A stretch of 64,000 nt of DNA from Pomacea canaliculata (Eukaryota > Mollusca > Gastropoda > Architaenioglossa > Ampullariidae): positions 13,823,950-13,887,949 of the forward strand of contig NC_037596.1 of the NCBI RefSeq assembly GCF_003073045.1, given 5' to 3'. Position 1 is the first letter of the stretch. Every line of letters starts with the position of its first letter. Positions 36,701 to 47,572 of this stretch are shown piece by piece. The position numbers and the translations under genes are program-made. The notes below the pieces were generated by a model. It had not been told where the DNA came from and did not search any database. It saw only the letters and a program-made list of their open reading frames with translations.

Positions 36701-39700
36701 GCCCAGCTCGCCGGCCACTTCCAGGACGCGCGTGCACTTTCTGCATGGCAACAAGTGTGTTCAGCGGAAACGGCGCCCGCGGGTATCGATTTTTATCCTC
36801 ATCCTTTCTCTCTCTCCTCCTCCTCTTCCTCCTTCCACTCTTGTGTTCACTCGGCGATATGCATGGCGTGTGCCAGGGAGGAAAGAAGACTGGACACACA
36901 GCCGATCAAAACTGACACGCAAAGGACTGTGGGACACACACTTGGGGGGATGCAAGGGAGGGTGATGGAGGACTCTTCGACCTTTCAGTGGGGGTCAGAG
37001 TGGTGGGAGGAGGAGGGTTGGTGGAGAGAGGGAAGGGGAGGAAAAGCCATCCCGTGGAAATGTACCGCGCGTGTCTTGAGTCCGACTTGCACGCGCCTGT
37101 CGTCGCCGTACGAACCCCCGCGACGACCAGTACGCGTCCTTGGGAGGAAGGGGGATGTCACGTGATTTCTAGGCTGGCATCACGCCAGGGGTCAAGGACG
37201 TCTTACGTGCAGACTCTCAGAGCTCTCTCTGTCTCTCTCTCTCTGTGCGCGCTCGCTCGCTCGCTCTGGAACATCGACGAGTCGCGCGCGTGCAGACGGA
37301 GACCCGAGACCGTGCACGCGTACGTGTGGTAAGCACGTGTTTGTGGACTTGTTTGTTGTTGTTTTTTTTTTTACCCAGTCATTGTAATTTGTTTACATGG
37401 CTGACTAATGAGTGCAATCATGTTTACATGGCTGACTTCATGATTGTTGTCTGTTTGCTCGGCGGACACGTGGTCATAGTGGATCAGTCACGTGTCCGAC
37501 TAATGATGTAGCATAAATATATATTCTTTTCACCTTCATTGATGTTTACTACAAATTATTTTATAATACTTAATTACTTCATTTACTTAGTTAATTTTTT
37601 CCCTGTAAAGGGCGAGGGCTAAATGGAAAAAACATTTTCTCTCGTTAATAAAGAATTATCATCGTCATTGTCATTCTGCCATTTCTGACATTAGTGATGT
37701 TACATCTGTGATGAATGATGTCTACTGATTATTGTCTTTTTGCATGCCTGACTGGTAAGTTTAGTCACGTGACTAGTCTGGAGCTTGTATGCTGTTAAAA
37801 TGTCGGACTGATGGTTGTAGTGGATTTATTAACCTTTCCGAGTGATTAACGAGGTCTGTTTACTTGCCTGAGTTTATCACGTGCTTGAGCTTCAAGTATC
37901 CCATGTAAACCATGGTGTTGTCTTTCGTCTATCATGAATCCGCTGATATTAGAACTGTTATGTAACTAATTTATGATTGTTGAACGAACCAGAACAGTTG
38001 AGTATTTACAGAAATAATAATGATGATGATTACATAGCCATAAACAATAAATAAGAAAACAATGCCAGAAAGCAGTCTGGTACCAGAAGGACCACATGGA
38101 CAGACGCGGCAGTTGGCACGACTAACCACTCACACCTGTCTTGGGTTGCAGGCATTTTTTAGTCCATTCTTTGAGTTTCTAGACTCTTGGAAACAGAGCA
38201 GTGAGTGTCTTTGTTGTTTAATTCACATCCTGTTTGAGCAGTCCAGCTGGATGGCTGTCAATACCAGGGGAATGTATTCCCTTCAGACCCCGCACCACTC
38301 CTCCGACCTTTCCCCCCGAGGACCTATAGATTTGCTGGTTCACTGGTTCTAGTGTGGTTGTATTGAGCCAGCGTCTGACGGTTGTTCTTCTCCTCGCAAT
38401 ATTCATCGGTTGAGTGTAGCAGTGTTTTTGGTCAGAAGGCGGCCATTGTTGTCCTCGATGACTGAGGTCTTGTGTTGACTTGTCTTGGTGAAGGTTTGTA
38501 GTTGTCCTACAGTGGCTTACGAACCGACCTTCTATAGTTCATCAGCTTCAAAGAACTCGTAAGAAAAAAAGGAGAGATCACTTTCACCTGTCCGAAGGAA
38601 GGAAGAGCAAAGAGCCGCATAGGTACCCGCGTTTCCCTTCTTGAAGCCGACAGAAAGCCACAGGAGAAAAGCGCACAGCATGATGCAAATGTCACAACAA
38701 TGTCAGGATTCAAGAGGGAGAGAGATAAAAAAAAAAAAAACGGAAAGAGAATGAGAGAGGAAAATAGAAAGAAATAAATTGCTCCTTTATTTAGAAGACC
38801 TGAGCCTATTTTGATAAAAGAAGTAAACAATGATATTACATCACTAGCATAGTCATCTACAGAGATGTTTTGTGAGAGAGAGAGGGGGAGAGGAGGGTGG
38901 TACAGAAAAAAGAAGAGACAGAAAGAAAAAGACAGAAGTATTCACAAACATATTTTTATTACCCACAGTTTTGGTTGGCAATCTGTATTTTAATCGGGCA
39001 AATATTTCCTTCAAGGAAAGAAAAAAAACCCATTGTTGTCCATCACATCGGTCCAAGTATCTCCTTTCAAAAAAGTCAACAACTTGTCACCTGTAATCAA
39101 AACTTCCTCTCAAGAGACGATCGTCCGAGATACCCAATCACGAGACCTTTCCTCCCTGAAAATTCGGTGAGAAGATCTGATTATGTTAAAGTACAGCTTT
39201 TTTTCCCGGGTATTTGTTGACATGTCTCTTCTGTACTTTAAATGGGTTTTTTTTTCTTCTCTCTTTCTCTCTCTCTTGTAAGTCAGACATCAGGAAGTTC
39301 TGGAATTGACCTTTCTATAGAATTCAGTAAGTCGGTCACTTTGACAGTCTCCATGATATCTTTGTTTTTGTTTTTCTTTGACCAAATGGTTGTGTATTGA
39401 TATCTTTATCCTTCTGTAACTTGAATTGGATAATTAATGTTTAATTGTTGTGTTGTGCGGCCGTGGAACATCTTGCCGTAAATTCGGTCAGTCTGCGACA
39501 TTTGACTGAATTTTTTTTCCTAGGCAGTCGTCGTTGTTTGTTTCTAGTCACCAAGTCCGGATACATTCCTTGATTTTTTTTTTTTTTTTTTTTTGTAGAG
39601 TGATGACACGTAGAGTCAATAAAAGAAATCATTAACATGTGATTGTAACCAGTCATTCAGATGTAATTAAGTCCTTTTATACTTCTTTTACTTTAAAACT

Positions 39701-42700
39701 CACAAGGAAATGAAGGAAGGCGCGTGCGAACACACAGAGAAAGAAAGAGAGCGATAAAGAAATAGATGTTCAGATGACTGATGAGGGGACATTTACCATC
39801 TGCTCTGACATTAATTGTGTCAGGGGGAAGGAAGAAAGGGTGGTGACACATCAGTAAGGCATTAGTCTGTCACAACAACCCTACAACCCACAGCAAGGAG
39901 ATGGACGCCCGCATCTTCAATAAATCTTTTATCTTTCTTGATTTTTGGATGTGTATGTCTTCATTGTCTTTCTCCTCCTATTCCCGCTGTAACTCTGTGC
40001 GTGCGTGCGTGTGCTTGTGTGTGTGTCCCTCTGTGTGTGTGTGTCCCTCTGTGTGTGTGTGTGTGTGTCCCTCTATGTGTGTCTCTCTCTCTTTCTCTCT
40101 CTCTCGCCCTTTCTTACTTACCTGCAACATATAATCAACAGATATGCTAACACAATTACAACAGCAAGAATCAGTTTAAACGGAGAAACTATGTCAGCGT
40201 TGAAGCTCAGTTCCGGAAGTTTTTGCTAGTGGTTTGTAAAAAACAAAAATAGAAACAAAAATTCTTGCTTTGCTGTGAAATCGAGGCTGGACGAGGAGCA
40301 TTAATTAAGTCTGGTTACCTCAGGTGCGAGGATGCTGCCGCTGATGTCGACTTGTTTGACCGCCTTCTGCCTCACCGATTTTTTTTCTGTGATAATATGT
40401 ATGCCTGAACATGTGGGCTTTCACGTGCTTGACTACACTCTCACGTGAGAAAGAGAGAGGGAGGGAGAGAGAAAGAAAAAAAATACAGATATAAGTGAGA
40501 GGAGGGAACATGGTAACAGATTTGAAAGAAGCACGAACCTTATTTTCACCTTCTACTACACCTCCGTTTTTATTCTTCTTCTTTTTCTTCTCTTTCTCAT
40601 CTTTGTTCGTTATCTTCTCTTCATTCTCGCTTTCTTTTCTAGGCATGAGCGCTCAGCCGTTCCAAGGAATCGACAGCATCATCGAGGTGGAGTGTTCCGG
40701 TCGCGGGTTGGATTCTAACACAGACTTGCTCATCATGACTCTCTTCGCGACCAACCGCGACCAGATCGTCGCCTCCGCCAACCTCAAGAAGCTGGAGTGC
40801 ACGACCTCGCAGAGCTTCTCCATGTGCATCATGGACAGCAAAGGCCACGACACGAAAGTCAAGACCTTGGTGCTGGACCTCGCCGAGAACGAGAAGCGAG
40901 TCTACGGCTGCAACGTGTCCGTGGAGGTGGACCGGCGCGGCTCCATCAAGTCCTGGTCACTGGAGGTGGGAAGACAGAGTGAGTCGTTGTCATAGCAACT
41001 AAACTGCTACGCCTTCTTTTTATGTGCGCATGGTTGGGGGATGGTAGCAATGTTGGTGATGCTCCTAACCATAGTTGTCAAAGGACCTGAGGTACATTTT
41101 GTATCCATAGCAACCAGCGAGATGCATGTCAGGATAGTAGGAAATGTCTCAACGTTCTTGTCGTATCAAACTTGATGGTCATGGGAACTGGTGGTCATAG
41201 CAACCAATGGTGATGCCTGTCGTAAAGACAGCACCTGTCGAAGTCATCTGGACTAAGCGGTACCACGTCCAACCCAACGTTCCAGTTGTCTTAATAGTCG
41301 GCCATCACCTGCCATGTCCCTCCTGCCCCGATGCAGTCTAATGTCAGCAGTTGCTGTTGTAGTTGTTGCAACAGTGTCGACCTCAGGTGAGGTTTGGTCA
41401 CAATGGTTCCCGTTGTAGACATATGGACAGTGGACAGAGGCCAGACATCCCTGGTGGAAGCTGTGTAACAATGGTCATCGAGGAGAAGACTGCGGTATTT
41501 TTAAAGAAGTTGAAAAAGAGATTGAAAGACGACCATTCTAAACTGGGGTGTAGGGGAACATTAAGGGGTGGACGTGCAAAATTCACAAATACTACACTAA
41601 ACAGACACACCTTTATTACCATTATTTTAACATGAGTGTAATGGTCATGGTGGAGTCGAAGTAGAGGTTTTTTTTCTGCTGTTATTGTGGTAGTGATATC
41701 GACTGCTGTTCATCGATACACTGAAACTTATCATGTTGATTAAAACCTTGCAAGCTGACCAAGCAAAAAAGCTAAAACGGACAAACAAATAAAGAAAATT
41801 TTCAAGAATGTTCCTTCTGTTGTAGAAGGGCCCACAACCCCCGTCATTATTCCAGTGCCAGACACCATTGCTGAAGGTGAGTAAACACCAGCATCAACAC
41901 CAGAATTACTTTTCTAGGTACTCCAGTCTCATTGCTCTGACACTTGGTCAAACTGAAAACTTTTTAAAATTAAAAAAAAATTATATTTTGGTCGGCTGGG
42001 GTACAGTGTTATTTATATATAGTTTGATGAATTTATTTTGTACTAGAACATCTATAGACCACCAACACGACGATCCACTCTCTATTCATCTGTCTCTCGC
42101 TTTCTATTTTTTCTTTGTGTGCTTTTAATTCTTTTTCTTTTGCTCTAATTTTTTTTAATCTTTTTCTCTTTCTTTCCTTACTTTTTTATTTCCTTGGTCA
42201 TCTTGTTTTCCTTTAGCTACATTTCGTAAAGTTCTTTCCATCGCTGTGAAGAAATGATTTTTAGTATATCTTCCTTCTCTTTTTTCTACCCACCCACATA
42301 TTCCAATTACCTCGCTAAAATGTGTGTGTAGGCTGTGTAGACCTTTTGCACTGAGACTTTGTCCTGGAATAAATGAAAAAAAAAGTTGTGGGACGGGAAT
42401 CGTGCAGGCTTTTCAAAAACAAAAGTCAAATACTTTGAATAATCCCTAAGCTTCAATGATTACACGTTTCTCCTGAATAATTCCTTCTTCTTGCCTGTTT
42501 TCTAGGCTAATTACTTGAGGCTGCTTGGTTTGATAGGAATTCTCAACTAATGTTGGGTTTGCGGTATTAGGGGTGGGTAGGTACCCGGCGATGCTCCTAT
42601 CCCCATCCAGACGCTAGCTCTGTGAACATGTGTCATATTCTGGGAGTATGCCCTTACATGAGATCTGAACCTAGAACTGTAGAGACCCCCACTGCTTCTG

Positions 42701-45700
42701 TGTCTGTGAAAGACAGAGAAATAAAATTTATGAAAGAACTCGTACATGAACCCACTTTCTACAGTTTCAATGGCGGTAAATGTCCCTAAATGTCCTTGGC
42801 CTCTTCATGAAAGCCATCTGTAAGAAGCTCACACCTCTATGATTTTCTATGTACCTCTGTGGCAAGAATTGCACAAGGAAGACAGAAAGTCGGTGAGACG
42901 AGTTAGTGCGAGCTCACAAATGTTAGAATGGTGAAACCCGATCCGACAGCATCATTGATACCATGGTGGTCTTTTTTCCTCTGTCCTGATTTATGCTGAG
43001 CTGTTCTCTAACATCGTAACTTCTCCTGCAGTCATAAGCTTTCCTGGGACATAAAGAAGTTTCTTTCCCCTTCTCTGACATGTAGAGGACATAGCCCACG
43101 TGACTGTGGCAACATTTGGATTTTTAAATCATGTGAGTGCTGTGGGTTCCGAAAATACTGATGATGAAGTAGAAAAGTCGATTAAAATGAATGAAAAAAG
43201 AGAAAGTCACGTGAAAGAGAGAAAGAAATGAAGTTAAAAACGCAGAAATAAACATACAAGAAAAGAAAGACAGCCCTCGCTAAGAAAGAGCCTGGAACAT
43301 CAGTTCTCTTTCCCGAAAGACATAATCTCCCTTGAAGAAAAGGTAGATAAAATACATGAAGGGAACGAACGAGGCGTGTACATATTATAAAAGATGATCG
43401 ACAGTACTGGCGCCTTCGCCCCTCTGTGCCAAAGAGTCTGGAAACTCAGAGAAGGACAAAAGAAAAGACGTAGTTATCGATAACAGCCCTTCAAAAACAA
43501 AAAACAAAAATAAAACAAACAAAAAAACAACAACAAAACAACAAAAAACAAAAACAAACAAACAAAACAAAAACAACAACAGCAACAAAAGGAAAACCCA
43601 AGGAAACAGCAAACATTGCCAGATTTTAGTCCAATCAGGTACCCAAGTAAAATCACCCTGAAATTAATACAGAATCGCATCACCACCGCGGCTGAGGAAT
43701 TGCTAGCAGACCAGGTAGGAGCAAAGGTGAGAAAAACTTCATAGACTTTGAGAAAAAAGGCTTTTGGACAAAGTATGTCACAAGGGGCTATGGCGAATGA
43801 TGCGAAAATTCAAAAAATCGAAGACGGTCTAGTCCACGTTATGGAAGGGATGCATAACGGCTCATCATATTTCTGGATAACCAATCAGGAGCTTCCTTAC
43901 ACACGACAGTAGGCGTCCGTCAAGGATGACCCCATCACCTATTCCGTTTAACATCTTTTGAGATAACTTCATGCATGAAACCCTCCAGACAACATCGATC
44001 TGACAGTCGCCATCAACAAATAACTGCAAGAGCGGCGATGTCGAGACTGGACAGTGCATTAAGCAGCCATAACATCAGGTTTACGATGAAGTAGGATCTG
44101 CACAAGTCCCTCGTAATGCCAACCCTGCTTTATGGATGTGAAACCTGGACTCTGCTTGCCCTTACAGGGAGGAGAATTCAGGAATTCGAGAACGAGTGTC
44201 TGAGGAGGCTGCTCCGCATCTCATACAGGTAACATAAGACCAACGACTTTATACGAAGCACGGTTGCCATACTCATTGGCCGCCAGGAACCGCTCCTCAT
44301 CACACCCTCAACAATCAAGTGGAATAAGCTGGATCCAAGTCTGTCTTTCAATGTATCATGGAATAAGGTCTTCACCGAGGTGGTGAGAGAAAGACTGGAT
44401 TACGAACTTGAAGGAGTGGACTGGTCGTCCCGTGCAGAATCTGTTCACTATCCTGGGTGGTGGACCTTTGACATCTGACGACTTGCCTTCCCCGACGACG
44501 GATGCCAGTGGAGGGACGAACGAACGAATGAATGACCAGAGACATGTTTGTGCTAGACACACATAAAATTTGTATACTCTATACACACTTTCTCTAGACA
44601 TCTGTAGAAGATTATGGATGCGACTGTACGCAGGACCTTTGTACCAGACATTTGTAAAGATGGTATTCTAGAGTTGATGACGATGGACCTCACAAGAAAC
44701 TGTTAGAACTCATCCAAGTGCTTTTCTGTAACAGTGTCCACTAGTCTTTACTTTGAATACAATCTTTATCATGGAATAAATGAGAACAGGACGAGTGTCT
44801 GTCCATGTCTAGGTGATGTTTAGAAGATTGAAAGAGAAAACAGAAAGATTTGAAAGGATGTTTATGGATGAATCGTTATACCTTTCAGTGCGTCTTCCTT
44901 TGTATCCATAATACAAAACAAAAACAAGTATTCTTTGTTTACATCAGTGAAAGGCTGAACATAAAGTTATTTTTCTACTTCTAAGCCGGTGTATAACTTT
45001 CATACTGTTGGCCACATGTTTGCATCAGAAAACGTATCATCCTCCTCCTCTCTCTCTCCTTCTTTTTTATTACTCTTTCACTATCTCTCTCTTCCTTTGT
45101 TTATACTCCATTTCTCCGCTAATTAATCATTATTCCTGTTTATGAACTCTGCTGTCTGGGGCATTTCAGTTGTACCTGCTCAAACACCAACCACATCAAG
45201 CATGGACGAAGAAAACACAGGTATGTTTCGTTTGAGTAAGTATATTTATTATAAAGACATTTGTGGTTCGGCTGTATATACATGTGTATATGTACTTGCC
45301 GTTTGAGCATAATATAAATATACAGTGTCATGAAATATGTAGTTGTGAGTGTGAGGATATATGCAATTTGAGTATATATATATAGTGAGGTCATGTCTTG
45401 TGAGTATATATATATAGTGAGGTCATGTCTTGTGAGTATATATATATAGTGAGGTCATGTCTTGTGAGTATATATATATAGTGAGGTCATGTCTTGTGAG
45501 TATATATATATATAGTGAGGTCATGTCTTGTGAGTATGTATATATAGTGAGGTCATGTCTTGTGAGTATGTATGTATAGTGTGAAGACATACAATGTAGT
45601 TTCTGGAGAACATCATTGATGTACTGAGTGACCATTGTGATGGGTTCGTCTCATCCCTGTGCTTTTCTTTCATTCAGTTATTTATGAATTTTTGTTTGTT

Positions 45701-47538
45701 TGTTTTTTCGGTCAGATTTCCAGTCTTCGGTATATTGTTGACAATACTTGATTATTTAGTCTTTACCTATGGATTTGTTGGACCATTAGGCTCTTATCAT
45801 TTCGCACTTGTTGACCTGTTGACGTCCGTCGCAAAGCAAGGTTATAGCAACAGGCAGAAAAAAAAATCGAAGAAATACGAGCAAAAAAAAAATGGGTTTC
45901 TCCCTCCTTCCTCTACTGGGATTTTCCCCTTCCACTGGGATTTTCCTCTTGTGTGATATATTAAAACGTTTTTCGGGTCAAAGATCGGCATCACAGCCAA
46001 TCCCTGCTAAGTCTGTCCCGGTAATTACAGCAAACACAGGACAAAAGAAAAGTCATCTCGCTCTCAACTCCCCGCACCCGTCTCTATTAATCTGTTTGTC
46101 TGCGCGTGCGATGTGTGTGCATGTGTGTGAAAAAGAAAAAAAAAGTTCTTTCTTGTGTATGCGTGGAAGTATTTTTTTTTTGGGGGGGGGGGAAGGAGGA
46201 GGGGGTGAAGGCATGCGTGTAAAGTCTCTCGTAAAATATTAGCAAAGTTCTTTTTAGGAAAAATGATTTTCATGTATTAAAGACCTACCCAAGCTCATTT
46301 ATTTTCTATTGCCTATAGTAGCTGTCATGGTCAGTGCAAAACATAGGTATACAAGATTGCAGCCAATGGGAGAGTAGTGGTGTATATTAAATAAATATTT
46401 TCTTGTTCAAACATGAAGTAACCACCTGACATTTTTTGTTGACATTCTGTGTGTGTGTGTGAGAGAGAGAGAGTGTCACTTGATAGCTTTTTATCTGAGG
46501 AAAAGATAAGAATTTTTACGCTCACACGGTGTATAGGATCCTGTCATCAAAAAACAAACAAACAAACAAATAAACCAAACAAAATCAAACAAAAACAAAA
46601 CGAAAACAAAAAAACAAACCAAAAAAAAAAAACAAAAAAAACATCCGGCATTTCCTGAATAAAGCTGCCCGCCAGTAGGCCTTTAACAGCTGTACATAAA
46701 GATCTCAATGTTTCGGGAAGTAGGCAGCCACCATTGTCAACCGATCGAACTGACCGATCCCAGTTGCAGGAGATTCTAAAGAGACTTATTTCTGGCTGGC
46801 CTGGAATTTCCAGCAACTATCCCCCAGTTTCCTAACCCCTCCCCTTCCTTCTAGCATCAAACTTGAATACTTATTGCTCGAAAATGGCGTCCTTCTCTAA
46901 AGAACTTGCGAACGCGTATGCACCTGGGGATGAAATAAATGCTGTTTCCCTTTTTTTTTCTCCTTCTTTTTGTTTGTTTTAATTGTTTAAAATGGCTAAA
47001 TTCCACTTAACTTTTGTCCTATTGTGCTGTTTCAATTTAGGTATATTGTGTTAGTGTTTATTCTGGAGAGATTCAGGAATAAAAAAAATTAACGTTTCAT
47101 TCAGACTGTTTCATTTTTAAATGTTTACATTATAAACTACGCTGTTTTCAACTTGTTTTATTTTAAAACATTTGTTCTTTGAATTGTGTTTATAGATTTT
47201 GAAGTTCCACCTGGAGCTCTCATCACTGGTGTCGTCTTTCTTATCTTCTTCATGATCCTGTGCATTGTCCTGATTGTCCTCCACTTCAGGGGTGAGTTCT
47301 CTAGTACCTTTGTCGTCAATAAAGCTGATGACAATCATGATGATGTTGGCCCTCTGATAGAAGCAACTCTCATTTAAAAAAAACTATTTAGCATTTCTAC
47401 AATTGTTACCTCGGTCTGTACATCTGAAGATTACAGTTTGACACTTGAATTACAGACTGCATGCTTCATATCATACCTCCCACTCGGCATCCCCATAGCT
47501 CACCCTCTGAGGTACCAAATATCGACACATCGTTATTA

Positions 47539-47572
<34 letters not shown>

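Larger units (their letters stand above)
17157..40642 (+). other. Ig receptor 1, intron 1 (23.5 kb)
   Basis: No coding exon of a recognisable gene was found inside on either strand. It contains two full SINE copies, several SINE-head fragments, many microsatellites (T-runs at 17757-17793, TGTC at 24850-24877, GT-rich 26620-26740, CT-rich 31260-31320, purine tract 22140-22215, GT/CCCTCT block 40005-40110), CpG-rich patches at 25.4, 33.5-34.1 and 36.6-37.3 kb, and a CRE/TATA promoter-like site near 32.05 kb. Confidence 0.7.

Noticed and set aside
45423..45635. Repetitive minus-strand open frame (Tyr-Ile-Tyr-Ser-Gln-Asp-Met type)
   Set aside because: Direct translation of the intronic 32-base minisatellite.
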